Source of the DNA: Amblyomma americanum
Lineage: Eukaryota; Arthropoda; Arachnida; Ixodida; Ixodidae
Length of the DNA: 64,000 bases
Assembly (NCBI RefSeq): GCF_052857255.1
Contig: NC_135498.1
Span: 162,493,624-162,557,623, forward strand
Reading direction: 5' to 3'
Shown here in pieces: positions 44,371 to 55,521 of the stretch. The position numbers and the translations under genes are program-made. Below the pieces are notes generated by a model. It saw nothing but the letters and a program-made list of their open reading frames with translations, had not been told where the DNA came from and made no database searches. Numbering within the stretch: position 1 is the stretch's first letter; the number at the start of each line of letters is the position of its first letter.

Positions 44371-45590
44371 ATGCCTGCCGCGACCAGCCCAATGCCTGGG
44401 GCGGCCACACCCTATTTCACGCGCCAGAACCCCCGCATCCCGAAGTCCTTCCGTGGCGACATCTTTGAAGACGTGGAAGACTGGTTGCAGCACTACGAGC
44501 GAGTTGAAGCGTTCAACCAGTGGGATGATGCCGCCCAACCCAGGAACGTCTATTTCAGCCTAGACGATGGCGCTCGGACATACTTCAAAAACCGCGAAGA
44601 CCACTTGTTCTCTTATAGTGGTCCCGGTGTTGCCTCCTAGAAGCATACGGCAGCTCGGATCGTCGCGAACGGGCAGAACGCGCTCTGCAATCTTGCGTTC
44701 AGCTTCCAAATGAGAACGTTGGAACGCATGTCGAGGACATGACGCGCCTCTACAGACGCCCGGACCGTGCAATGTCCGGGGACAAAAGGCTGTGCAATCT
44801 CATGCGGGGCGGCAAGGAGCAACTTTTTGCTGGCCTTGTCCGCAGCCCTCCGAAGACTGTCGCCGAGTTTTTCACTGAGTCTTCTACGATTGAGAAGGTT
44901 CTTCAGCAAAGAACGTCCACGTACGAACGACCCGTGTCCGCCGCCTCCGTTTCCGGCGAGTTATCATTCCACGGCAGCGACGCCTCACTGCTGCGCGATC
45001 TTATCCGTACGATTGTGCGCGACGAACTCCGGCAGCTGTACGGGGCCACTCCCACGGCTACCAGCTCTATAGCGACCTTTGTCCGCGAGGAGGTGCAGCA
45101 AGTGCTCCGGCCGTACTTACCTCTCGATAAGCCTCGTCCATTTCTTCTCCTGTCTGGCCTGACCTTCGCCTGACCTACGCCGAAGCCCCGCGGTGCCCTG
45201 CTCCGGCTTCGGCGTCCTTCGTTCCGGCTCCTGCTGAAGTGCCGGCGCCGCCTACTCCCATGCTGCAGTAAGTGGAAACTCCCCGACCGCCCGCGCGCAA
45301 AGCCGACGAGTGGCGCACATCCTATTCTTTCGCTGCGGCGAACCAGGTCACCTGTATCGGCACTGCCCCTACCGCCGTCTGGGCCTCGAATGGTTTCCTG
45401 GCGATTGTCCTCGACCCCTCTATAGCGAACGACCCCGGGCTGTCGCGGATTTCCTTGAAGACCAACGTTGGCTTCAGTCTCGTCGCCAGCAGGCCCGATC
45501 CCCATTGCCCAGGGGTCGTCCTCCACCATCTACCGCGAGTTTTTCCCGGGCGGCGCAAGGCTGGTCGCCCAGCCCACGGCGGTAAAACTG
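44371..45590 (+). pseudogene. Gypsy gag, frameshifted, zinc knuckle damaged
   Basis: ATG at 44371 gives MPAATSPMPG...FRGDIFEDVEDWLQHYERVEAFNQWDD, a typical gag matrix/capsid start of this lineage. A frame change near 44635 continues with ENVGTHVEDMTRLYRRPDRAMS, KEQLFAGLVRSPPKTVAEFF and EYVRPYL-like sequence to 45173. The nucleocapsid knuckle near 45325-45370 reads FFRCGEPGHLYRHC: the expected first cysteine is phenylalanine (ttc), so zinc binding should fail. Gag packages the element RNA into particles. Confidence 0.8.
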
Positions 45591-45599
45591 CAGCCAGCG

Positions 45600-46460
45600 A
45601 CCTTAGCGGGTGGGTTCGCTGAACATCGTTGTTTGGGGGACCCCCCATCAACGTGGACACGACATGCCGACACCTCGACGGCTCGGAAGTCTGCGGTCAC
45701 CGTTCACTTCGACGCTTCGAAGGTTACGTGGTCCGCCATACCCGATCGCTCCGACACAATGACGCTGACACATGACGGGGCATCGACGATTACAACGCCC
45801 GCGCTCTCCGATCCCTCCGACTCGCTGACGCCATTAGAAAGCACACGCCACGCCGACGAATTACCGGTGGCAAAGTCTGCAAACAACGACATCTGTGCCC
45901 GATCATCCCCTCCGGAGCCTCCAACTCGCGAGCGGCATTCCTTATACATACCTGTGATACTCGATCGTCGCCACGTTCGAGCTTTATAAGATACTTGTGC
46001 TGATTATTCGATTCTAAGAAGCCAGCTCGCCACCATTCTCTGGCACACACGTTCGTACGGCGGGCGGTCATCTGATCGCACCTCCCGCCATGTGCACCAC
46101 CCGAATACAACTCCGGGAGTCCACATTTGTCGTCTGCTGTCTTGTTCTGAATAACTGTTCGCGCAACCTCATCTTATGTGTCAATTTTCTGCGTGAATAT
46201 GGAGCAATTATTGACGTACGCGATAACAAGGTCACGTTTTCAACTGAGAATGCTGTCGCCCTCAGCAAAGCACCACGACCAGGCCAGACGCTTCGAGTTT
46301 CTACGGACACTGTCGCCCTGCCACCTCGAACCAGCGCCTTCATTCCGTTTGAGTGCGAATCATTTCAGGATGGTGACGACATCGCCGAAACCAACCTTGC
46401 ATTGCTGCTGACGCAACGTATACGTGTGCGTTGCCCGCAGTCTCATCCATCTTAACCGCG
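45600..46460 (+). pseudogene. Gypsy protease region, decayed
   Basis: Frames alternate with stops. The clearest segment is 46090-46455, STFVVCCLVLNNCSRNLILCVNFLREYGAIIDVRDNKVTFS, which corresponds to the protease C-terminus where relatives have ILGVDFL...G. The catalytic DTG triad upstream was not found. Protease would cut the Gag-Pol polyprotein. Confidence 0.65.
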
Positions 46461-46659
46461 GCCAGTCACAGATACTTTCGACGAATTTTACGCACGAGCA
46501 TCGACATCTTTTTCATGGAACTTCCGTAGCCTTTGCCGAACGCACCTTCGATGTTTCCGAGTGCTTTCCTGAGAATCAGTGCAGCCTCCTTTCTTCCACG
46601 AGAGCCTTGACGTCAACTCCGCGCTGTCAACCAGCCAACGTTAACAGCTGTGTGTACTA

Positions 46660-47460
46660 TTGCTCGAATTCAGAGAGTTTCTGGCCTCCTCGTCGAAAGT
46701 GCGTCAAACTACCATAACCAAGCACCACATCGTGACGCGCGATGACGTACACCCAATCCGTCAACACTCTTATCGCGTATCGTCTACAGAGCGCGAAGTC
46801 ATTAAGTCTAAAGTTAAGGAGATGCTCGAAGATGACGTTGTCCGGCCTTCCAATAGCCCATGGTCCTCACCGGTCGTCCTCGTTAAAAAGAAAGACGGCA
46901 CTTTTTTTGCGTCGATTACCGGAAGCTGAACGCAGTCTCGAAGAGGGACGTTTACCCATTGCCACATATTGAGGTCTATGAGTGGGACCGTGAGAAGACG
47001 GCCGGTGTCACTTCCGATGTCCTTTATGAGTTTAAAGTTCTACCTTTCGGTCTTTGTTGCACGCCTGCCACCTTTCAGCGGATGATGGACACTGCCCTTG
47101 CCGGTCTTAAATGTCAGTGTTGCCTAGTCTATCTCGACGTAGTGGTTTTCGCCGACATGTTTAGTCAACATCTCGAACTGCTGCGGACGGTCCTCGAAGC
47201 CCTTCCTTCAGCTAACCAGACTTTCAAGCCCCAAAAATGGCTGTTCGGTTACCAGGAGCTGAAATTTCTTGGCCATGTCGTCAGCGCCGCCGGCATAAAG
47301 CCCGGTGTGCGGAAATTCCACCTACATGCGAAAAGAAAGCTGTTCGGCGGTTTGTAGGACTCCGTAGTTACTATCGGCGTATTGTCGAAAGTTTCGCAGA
47401 CCTCGCAGAACCGCTGACTCAGCTCACCCGCGACGCCGATCCTTTTGTTTAGTCCCAGAA
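46660..47460 (+). pseudogene. Gypsy reverse transcriptase with internal deletion and YLDV box
   Basis: The fingers are clear: HHIVTRDDVHPIRQHSYRVS, VKEMLEDDVVRPSNSPWSSPVVLVKKKDG, then after a frameshift near 46910 VDYRKLNAVSKRDVYPLPHIE. The next residues jump to LYEFKVLPFGLCCTPATFQRMMD, so the palm motif with the first catalytic aspartate is deleted near 46975. The active-site box at 47130-47141 reads YLDV instead of YLDD. KWLFGYQELKFLGHVVSAAGI follows. It is inactive on three separate grounds. Confidence 0.85.
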
Positions 47461-47950
47461 GCAAGACGTGGCTTTCGCCTTCTTCTTGAAACGCCGCCCG
47501 TTCTTAGCCTTTTTGATAAGCGGCGTGGCCCTGAAATACACACCGACGCCAGCAACATCGGCCTCGGCGCGGATCTCGTGCAACGCCAGGATGGTGCTGA
47601 ACGAGTCATGGCTTATGCAAGGCGCACTCTGTCGCGCGCAGAGATTGACTATTCCAGGACAGAAAAGAACGCATCTTCATTATTTGGGTCCCTGCGAAAT
47701 TTCGCCCCTATCTTTATGGTCAACCTTTCCAAATGGTCACTGACCACCACTCCTTGTGTTGGTTAGCCAACCTGTGTCACCTGTCTAGACGCCTGCCGCA
47801 ATGGATCCTTCGCCTGCAGGAGTTTGACCTCACCATCGTCTATAAGTCCGGACATAAGCATAAAGCCGCCGACATCCTCTCTCGTGCGCCTGTCGAACTC
47901 GCGACCCTAGACACGGACGACGACACCAGTTTTTTTGGGGGGCTATCTAT
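47460..47950 (+). pseudogene. Gypsy RNase H, frameshifted
   Basis: Fragments KYTPTPATSA... and IHTDASNIGLG-like sequence in alternate frames are followed by MAYARRTLSRAEIDYSRTEKN and VVTDHHSLCWLANLCHLSRRLPQWILRLQEFDLTIVYKSGHKHKAADILSR. These match the Ty3-type RNase H and its tail to the ADxLSR motif. At least two frameshifts occur. Confidence 0.8.
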
Positions 47951-47959
47951 TCTTCTGAG

Positions 47960-49200
47960 TTGTCAACCCAGCAGCGTGCCCATACAGTGTTACGACCCCT
48001 CATCGATAATTTGGAAGGTCAACCAGTCACCGCTCTTAAATATTTTTCTCGACACCTGTCGTCGTTTACCCTGCAACGAGGCGTGCTCTATAAGAAGAAC
48101 CTTGATTCCAGGTCGCGAACGTACCTCCACGTCATGCCGACACTTCGAGTAGAAATACTTTCTGCGTGCCACGACGAATCAACCTCTGCCCATTTGGGAC
48201 ACTCTCGCACGCTTTGCAGAACACGCCAGCTTTTCTACTGGCCCAAACTTGCCACTGTTTTTAAACGCTATGTGCACAGTTGTCAGCAATGTCAGCGCGG
48301 TAAGGCCCCGGCCACCAAGCCTCCGGAGATCAGGGGTATCCTCCAACCTATTGCACCACCACGTGCCCCGTTCGATCAGGTCTTCATGGATCTTCTCGGC
48401 CCTTTCTCTTTGTCCTCGGGTGGCAACCGGTACTTCATTGCCACAGACTACCTCACTCGATACACCGAGGCCAAAGCCTTACCTCGTAGCACAGCGTCCG
48501 AGGATGCAGATTTCTTAATGAATCAGATCGTACTTCGGCACGGCGTCCCCACCTACGTCATTACCGCCCGAGGGACCACTTTTACTTCCCAGATGATGGC
48601 CGAAAGTTTTCAGCTAAGCGGTACTACCCACCTTAAAACTACTGCTTACCACCCACAGGCAAATATGCTGACAGAGCGGCTTAATAACACCATGGTGGAC
48701 ATGCTGGTGATGTATGTCGATGTGCAACACAAAACTTGGGATATGATCATACCGTACGTGACATTCGCCTATAACACAGTAGTCCAAGAGACAACCCGTT
48801 TCACACCGTTCCACCTCCTCGGCAGGGAAGTTCAGACGATGCTCGACGCAATCCTCCCTTCCGCAAGTGATGACCAACTTTCTGCTGAAGCTGAGGAGTT
48901 TGCCCACGAAGCCGAGCAGGCTCGTCAGCTAGCACGAATTCACATCGCACAGCAGCAAGATAAAGACTCGCGCCGATAAAACCTCCAGCACAGACAAGTC
49001 TTCACCCGGCGACCAGGTGTGGCATGGATACCTGTTCGACGGCGAGGCTTGTCTGAAAAACTATTTCGGTCCTTATTTCGCTCCGCTATTTCGGTCCTTA
49101 TAAAGTCTTGCGGCACGTCAGCGACGTTAATTACGAGGTACTATCGGTCGCGGCACTTTCAGAGCTTAGAAGCTGTCGACTACCCCGACCAGAGATCGTC
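47960..49200 (+). pseudogene. Gypsy integrase with catalytic Asp-to-Ala change
   Basis: It is open for 339 residues to 48979. The zinc-binding HHCC is visible in HDESTSAHLGHSRTL...CQQCQRGK. The DDE core is visible: first aspartate in FMDLLGPF (48389), the second site reads VITARGTTF where relatives have SDRG (alanine codon at 48566-48568), and the glutamate is in LTERLNN (48674). The missing aspartate should abolish strand transfer. After a stop, GDQVWHGY... and a GPYF-like module (49010-49200) form the C-terminus in shifted frames. Integrase normally inserts the cDNA into the genome. Confidence 0.85.
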
Positions 49201-49353
49201 CATGCTTTACGCATGAAGCAGTATTTTTCACGGTGACCCCTCAGATTCTTAGAACTGTACTTGTGTGCTTGAGTGTGCCTCTGTGTTCTTTTGTGCGTTT
49301 GTGTTCGCGCCACCGTGGTTCGCGCGCTCTTCTGGGCGCGTTTTTTTTTTTTT

Positions 49354-49512
49354 AAAGGGGAGGAATACCAAGTGGCGCTGAGGTAAAGAGACGTTGACGC
49401 TGGTGGCGCTCGGATTGAAGGACGTTGAAGTTCGCCGTCTCCCCTCTTGAAGGACGCGCTGCCGAGCCCTCTCTTGCCGGGTCCCTGTCTTGACACCAAC
49501 ACCGCGACAACA
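49354..49512 (+). repeat. Polypurine tract and 3' LTR
   Basis: aaaggggaggaa (49354-49365) after a T run is a plausible plus-strand primer. The LTR then spans about 49366-49512, ending accgcgacaaca. It is short (about 147 bp) and lacks a clear TG start, so the left boundary is approximate. Confidence 0.65.
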
Positions 49513-50690
49513 TTTAGTCTTATCTACATTGATTATTCTTTTGCAGAAAGCCATGAGGAAATATCAGACAATTCAGATGTTATCCTGCTTTGCAAGACAG
49601 ACAGCGATTCAGCTGAGAACAAAAGAGCAGTTTCATCCGCGTACATTAGAACCTTTGAAAATCTAACGGCTTGCGGAAGGTCACTTACGAAAATAGAAAA
49701 CAAAACCGCACCCAATAAACACCGTTGCGGAACCCCGCCTGTGGTGGGTAGGAATGCGGAATATGCGTTCTTCACAACTACTTTTTGTTTTCTGTTAGAG
49801 AGGGAACTGGCGAGGAGCTGGAGAGAATTATTATTAAGGCCACATGCTTTTATTTTACCAGCAATTCGGAGTAACAGACGCATTCAAACGCCTTTTTTTA
49901 TGCCGAGGAATAATACTAATCCCAGCTGGTTTTTGAGAAGAGTAGTGTTGATCAGCTGCGAAAGTGTTACAGCGGCAGTGGTTGTTGGTTTAGCAGAAAC
50001 AAAGCCATGCTGCTCTGCATAAATCACGTTATTATCAAGCAGAAACTTATCAAATTGTTGCGCAATTAGTTTTTCGAAAAGCGGATTTATTACACTAAGC
50101 ACGGATATGGGTCTGTAACTATTATGGTCATTGGGATCACCAGTCTTGTAGACTGTCACAACTTTCGCTGTCTTCAAGGTTGTTGGATATTTGCAAATAA
50201 TTATCGCGTGGTAAAATATGTTGCATAAAGGGATGCATAGAGTCTCAATACTGTATTTTAACACCTTCGCTGGTATTCCATCATAAACGGTAGCTTTGTT
50301 TTTTTGCATTGCTTTAATTATCTTCGTCACTTCCTCTTCGGTTATCTCCCGAAAACAAAGGTATTATGATTCGCTGTAGGTGGCCTCAACCCAGGTGTTG
50401 TTGACGGGAATGCCTTAACCAAGTTCCTTCCGCAATCAACAAAATGAATATTGAAAGTATTAGCGACCTCATCTGTGACAACATCAGGAACGATGAGTTT
50501 TTTTTTTTTTTAATCCAACATTATCTCGTATGATGCCCAGCACCTTTTTGAGATTCCCTTGCGGTCGTGTAATTAGCTTGCCATAGTATTTTTTGTTTCA
50601 TTTCCTCATCATTGCGACCGAGTTATTTCGGTAGCACCGAAACTGTTCGCAGCAGTAATTATTAGCATGATTGTTGCAGACTTTAATCAA
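49513..50690 (-). pseudogene. CR1-like LINE reverse transcriptase remnant, block B copy
   Basis: This is better preserved at its start than the block A copy. Minus frame 50330-49884 gives IIKAMQKNKATVYDGIPAKVLK, VVTVYKTGDPNDHNSYRPISVLS, FEKLIAQQFDKFLLDN, EQHGFVSAKPTT. After a shift come CGLNNNSLQLLASSLSNR, GGVPQRCLLGAVLFSIFVSDLP and MYADETALLFS. The active box is YADE (49632-49643), with the second aspartate changed to glutamate. The C-terminal part present in A is lost because the gypsy element begins at 49512. Confidence 0.85.
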
Positions 50691-51170
50691 GGGATATATT
50701 ATACACCGTCTATAGGCAAGACGAAATTAAGCCTGTTATTTGCTTAGGCCAAAAGGAAATTAAGACTGTTATTGACTTTAGTCTAATGACCATCAATGAC
50801 CTATATACAGTTTATAGGCTGTCTGTAAACAAAAGAAAATTATGGCCGTTATAGACATGATAGATGATCAATATACCATTGTAAACAAAAGGAAATTTAG
50901 GCGATTACAGACAGCAGTCTACAGATAGTCTATAGACAAAAAATTAAGGACGTTATAGACGCCACTCTATGGAAAGTCTATTGAGTAATAGACAACCAGA
51001 AATGAAGGCGGTTATAAAATTTAGTCGATAAATATTCTATAGACTGTGTATACACAAAAGGAAATTGGCGCATTTATAGATCTTAGTCTACACATTGAGT
51101 ATAGGCTGTCTATAATCAAAAGCAGTAGTAAAAAGAATGACTCTAGAAGGTCTATAGACCAACATTATAA
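50690..51170. repeat. Degenerate tandem array with GTCTATAGAC palindromes, block B
   Basis: It has the same phrases and order as 17100-17610. GTCTATAGAC lies at 50928-50937 and the 12-bp palindrome GGTCTATAGACC at 51149-51160. Unit length again is about 50-75 bp. Confidence 0.85.
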
Positions 51171-51571
51171 GGGTCTAGAAGATTATTGTTGACGAAGAAA
51201 TCGGAACTACATAGCCGCAAAAGCCGCAGCTAAGCTGGAAAATGCAATAAATGGCAGTAATTCAGCTACGCAATAATTCAGCAATTCGTGTTTTTCATAT
51301 ATTTATTCTGCATGCTCGAGTCGGATATTCAAAACAATAGGTAATTGTTTTTTTAAAATTCCCAGGTAATTCTTTGTATTCCATAGAAAATTATCGAGAA
51401 AACCTCTCAAACGCTGTCTTCGATGTATCAAAAGCCAGACATTTAGAATAAACGTCTGTTGAATGACTTGAAGCAAGAAAAATATATTTTTTCACACTGT
51501 TGAAACAGCATTATCAGCTACCCACTTTAAAGTTTGCATTTAACGGACAAAGAATGACATCAGCATGCTGC

Positions 51572-51943
51572 TTAACCTTCAAGTTTCTCGGAGTCACTGA
51601 CTGATGGTGTTTTGCAAGTGTCCTGAACTTTAAGCCGTTCTGTTTCATTGGACATGTCGTATTGTTCAAGTAGCATCGCTTCTGAAATGTTTGCTAGCGC
51701 GAACAAGACCTCACCACTTCCATTTTTTAGAGGTGTTTTTTTCAATTGAAGCCTACAAATATCACACACCTGCTCTTTTCTCTTCTTACTTTTTGACAAA
51801 GAACGGAAAGCAAGAAACGTTTTGCCTACAAGTCCATGCAACCGGCCCCTCCATGCGCCGCAGTTTTTAGGCCTGCCTATATAGCATGGCCAGGGGTGGC
51901 CTAATTCTAATAGTGCCCATTCTCTCGTCCCTCTGGAACACAT
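51572..51943 (-). pseudogene. Unrecognised coding relic, open in B, broken in A
   Basis: This 123-residue minus-strand open frame has peptides WALLELGHPWPCYIGRPKN, GAWRGRLHGLVGKTFLAF, a basic stretch SKSKKRKEQVCDICRLQLKK, and a Ser/Glu-rich end. The block A counterpart (about 18400-18040) keeps the peptide order but has stops and indels, so B is the better-preserved descendant. CDIC is a possible half of a metal-binding motif. I do not recognise the family. It lies upstream of the CR1 reverse transcriptase on the same strand, so it could be a LINE ORF1 relic, but the tandem array in between argues for caution. Confidence 0.4.
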
Positions 51944-52444
51944 TTTGATTAGCCAGCTATTAACAAGGTATGTTACCTTTAAAGCATATTAGACCAATGC
52001 TGTCTATTAGGGAACTTATTTATCATGTTTCTAGTAAAAGCACCTTGATGTCCATTCATGTACCAGCCGTTACAGGGAAGACTAAGTAATTTTCAAAAAT
52101 AAGTTTTTGGGGTAAAATATAGATTTTACGGTCTTGTATTAGGTAGGCGTGGGAGAGTTAGTGATTTCTCTTAAACATTAAGCAGGTAACTCATTTCTGA
52201 TCATTAACTTTTACCAATAAGAGTTAGGCACCTAGTTGCAATTAGAGATTTTTAGCCGCTCATTAGTATTAGCGTTATCAGTTTTTAAAATTTCGAAATA
52301 GTGATTATGCACGTTGCTGTGACTCGAAAAATTTTGGCTACACAGTGCGAAAATATATTCGCTTTCGAAAGCATGCAGGCAAAGCAGCCGCTCCTGTTGC
52401 CGTAACTAGTCAAAGAAGCGAAATTTTGTGAAGCAACAGCGCCA

Positions 52445-53545
52445 ATGGTGATCGCGTTGTCTAAATTACAAAAACTGATACGGCTATTACTAACGACCGG
52501 CTACAAGTCTCTAATTGCAACAAAGTGCTTAATTCTAAAAGTAAAAAGTTAAATATTAATAAAATAGCTAACTAGCTGGCTACTTGAAACGAATCTCGGG
52601 TTTTCTGGTGTCCGCCCACTCTAATTCGCCTATCACTGAGTGCGTTAACTGAATTAGCGCAGATTTTTTCTCGTTATCTTCTGAACTTTATTGTACTTAC
52701 CCATCAAGTGCAATGCTTCGAAATTTTATGATAACTAAAGTTACTACATGCGAAAACGGCGCAGCGACCGCAAAGCGCGCTTCTGTTGTCTCCTTCTCTT
52801 TGTGTTTATGCACTCACACGTAGCCTTCACTTAAAGGCAGCTTTGCCATGAGTGTCCTGAAAGAGGCAGACCTAAGATTTACAATAAGCGCGCTCTGAGA
52901 ATATTTCACCGCAACAGGAAAAGTTCTTTCCATTTTCCGAATAAGTTGTACACTCGAGGCACAACTCTCGAGAAGTCAGAACACGTTACTGGCGTCACAT
53001 TGAAAGTCTCCTCCAACTGTGAAAGCTTGCAAAACAGGACGCTGTGCTCCGAGTAGATTTTAATCGCATTGTTCGTAAGACAAAGCTCATACCGCAGTTG
53101 CCTGCAAGGTGTGTGCCTTGAGAGTTAAAAAGGATGTACAAGAGTCCTACAAAGAAGATAGGAAACATGCGCGCACGTGGAAAATTGTGAATCTAATTTT
53201 TAATCACAAGTTTGAGATCAATCACAAAGGTTTAAAATATACCGCCTCGTATAGACTCACACCAAACTAGATGTTAGATACCTCTGTAGAAGAAGCTCCT
53301 CCGATCATATCTATATGATTTCTCTGCAGTGCCTTATCTATGGCCAGCCTGAAGTAATACCTACCACCCATATGAAGGCAGATTCCCCGCTACATACGAG
53401 CCGTAATCCGCTGACAAGAACCAATTTTCACGCCTTCAAAATTTTTATTATCATTTTCATCGCTGCAAAGGATATGACTGTCTATCTGACATTACTTTCA
53501 GTCACTCCAGTCAGAACACTCTCAATAAAAGTGCTTTGAGCTTAC
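52445..53545 (+). repeat. Dispersed unit, block B copy
   Basis: It matches 18900-19990 and the two parts of block C. It preserves the empty site (near 52745) that shows where the terminal-inverted-repeat element entered copy C. Confidence 0.8.
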
Positions 53546-53904
53546 TGAGGAGTTACAACTCCCGCGCCTCTGTGTCGTGATGTGTACGAAATTTGGCAAA
53601 AGTTTATTTGGACTTCGTTGGGAACAGACGGAAGAAGTCTGTCTTACTGAACGAAAAATATATCTAGTGACGCTCACACGTTTTACTTTTTAAAGCTTTA
53701 TCACTACCAGTCGCGTTTCGAGCCTCCAAATCATGCTTATTCCGCGCATAGAATCCATGATGGCGGCCTCCACAGCATCGACATTGTATTAGAGCCCTAA
53801 GGTATACTTCTCGCGTTTCGGGTCCCAGCGTTGTGCTTAATAATGCAAATCGCACTCCAGTTGTCCCTCAGTAACCGATGTGGTTACATAATGTACTAAA
53901 ACCA

Positions 53905-54115
53905 TTTTTTCTTATGATGGTTTAACGTCCCAAAGCAACCCATGCTATTAATGACGCCGTTGTGTAGGGCTCCCAAAATTACGACCACCTGGATTATTTT
54001 TAACGTGCACTCACATCGCACAGCACTCGGGCTTTCAGAATTTCGCCTGCATCGAAATTCGACCGCTACGGAGGCCATCGAGCCCTCTTCTTCAGCGGCA
54101 AAGGAATAAAACTGT
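53905..54115 (-). mobile_element. Old tRNA-derived SINE, block B
   Basis: This is the counterpart of 20365-20575. On the minus strand: gggctcgatggcctccg, gagtgcacgttaaaaataatcc, acaacggcgtcattaatagc, tgctttgggacgttaaacc. Confidence 0.75.
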
Positions 54116-54371
54116 ACCAGGTGATACCGTGATGCCCGCGCACTACAACTGTGAACTAATTGGATTGGCAAAGCGGTTTTGTTTTCGCTATAGTAGATGG
54201 TTAATTGGTTTGATCATAGAAGGTTGTGGCCAAGTACTACACCAGGGTGGCCAAATCCTGCTCTGGTGAGAGAGTGCTTTGTCGGTTCTGGTCACCGAGA
54301 TAAGGCCGCACTCCAGGCCTGGTTATGCAATTCCATCGACACGCGGATTTTTTTTTTTTAACCCGGTGGAG

Positions 54372-54449
54372 AATTGCGCGGCACCAGGATTTGAACCCCG
54401 GTCCTCTTGCACGCGAGGCGGATGTTCTACCTCTACGCCATCGCTGCAT
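54372..54449 (-). promoter_or_regulatory. Inverted tRNA-like polymerase III promoter of the RTE
   Basis: On the minus strand TGGCGTAGAGG (54430-54440) is the A box and GGTTCAAATCC (54388-54398) the B box, identical to the boxes at 11652 and 11695. Being inverted, it cannot drive the adjoining reverse transcriptase. Confidence 0.7.
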
Positions 54450-54450
54450 G

Positions 54451-55478
54451 TCCTCAGCTGAAACCTCAGCAGTCATACAGGCATTGCGTAATCAGGGGGT
54501 AGAAGAGCCTTATGTCAAAATACTGGAAGATATATATAGCAACTGCACAGCTACTATAGACCTCCATAAAGTCAGCAATAAAATTCCAATAAGGAAGGGC
54601 GTCAGGCAAGGAGACACGATCTCGCCAATGCTGTTCACCGCATGTTTGCAGGAGGTATTTCGAGGCCTGAATTGGGAACAGTTGGGAATAAGAATAAATG
54701 GAGAATACCTAAATAATCTGAGATTTGCTGATGACATTGCCTTGCTGAGTCACTCAGGAGGTGAACTGCAAATCATGATCAACGAGTTAGACAGGCAGAG
54801 CAGATCGATGGGTCTAAAAATTAACATGCAGAAAACCAAGGTAATGTTCAACAGCCTAGCAAGGGAACAACAGTTCACAATTGGCAGCGAGAGCCTAGAA
54901 ATTGTGCCGGAATACGTCTACTTAGGGCAGGTAGCGACAGCTGATCCGGATCATGAGAGGGAGATAACTAGAAGGATAAGAATGGGATGGAGCGCATATG
55001 GCAAATTCTCGCAGATCATGAGTGGCAGTTTACCAATTTCCCTCAAGAGGAAAGTGTACAACAGCATAATCCTACCGGTACTCACCTACGGGCAGAAACG
55101 TGGAGGCTAACGAAAAGAGTTCAGCTTAAGTTAAGGACAACGCAGCGAGCCATGGAAAGAAAAATGATAGGTGTAACGTTAAGAGATCGGAAGCGGGCAG
55201 AGTGGGTGAGGGAACAAACACGGGTTAATGACATCCTAGTGGAAATCAAGAGAAAGAAATGGGCTTGGGCAGGGCATGTAATGCGAAGGCAAGATAACCG
55301 CTGGTCTTTAAGGGTAACGGAGTGGGTTCCAAGAGAAAGTAAGCGTAGCAGGGGGCGGCAGAAGGTTAGATGGGCGGATGAGATTAAGAAGTTTGCAGGC
55401 AAAGGGTGGATGCAGCTGGCAAAGGATAGGGTTAATTGGAGAGACATGGGAGAGGCCTTTGCCCTGCAGTGGGTGTAG
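54451..55478 (+). pseudogene. RTE reverse transcriptase, 3' half, one frameshift
   Basis: The frame reads AETSAVIQALRNQGVEEPYVKIL, KIPIRKGVRQGDTISPMLFT, LRFADDIALLS with an intact FADD box (54724-54735), LKINMQKTKVMFNS, YVYLGQVATADPDHEREI, ILPVLTYG, then ETWRLTKRVQLKLRTTQRAMERKMIGV, KKWAWAGHVMRRQDNRW and RPRVRWADE-like RGRQKVRWADEIKKFAGKGW, ending at 55478. A single missing G near 55092 (tacgggcag for tacggggcag) shifts the frame within TYGAETW. Fingers and endonuclease are absent because of the 5' inversion and deletion. It is otherwise little decayed and hence young. Confidence 0.88.
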
Positions 55479-55521
55479 TAGAGCTCATGATGATGATGAT
55501 GATGATGATGATAGTAGATGG

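Larger units (their letters stand above)
44094..49512 (+). mobile_element. Ty3/gypsy LTR retrotransposon, degenerate, 5' LTR truncated
   Basis: The order gag, protease, reverse transcriptase, RNase H, integrase on the plus strand, with short LTR sequences at both ends, is that of Ty3/gypsy elements without an envelope gene. The GPY/F-type integrase C-terminus and short LTR suggest a Mag-like lineage (inference). It has removed or replaced the left side of block B, whose homology begins at 49513. Confidence 0.88.
54201..55510 (+). mobile_element. RTE LINE insertion with inverted 5' head and (TGA)n tail
   Basis: It is absent from block A (near 20668) and flanked by atagtagatgg at 54190-54200 and 55511-55521. 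The first 250 bp are the reverse complement of the RTE head at 11645-11893, followed by the 3' half of the RTE reverse transcriptase in plus orientation and a (TGA)n tail (about 55488-55510) typical of RTE elements. Inversion of the 5' end within one target duplication is the signature of twin priming. Confidence 0.9.

Noticed and set aside
44903..45660. Long minus-strand open frames (208 and 112 residues)
   Set aside because: They are antisense to gypsy gag and come from GC-rich codon composition. No motifs.
44094..49512. Endogenous retrovirus with envelope gene
   Set aside because: Integrase is followed directly by the polypurine tract and 3' LTR. No envelope-like frame exists.
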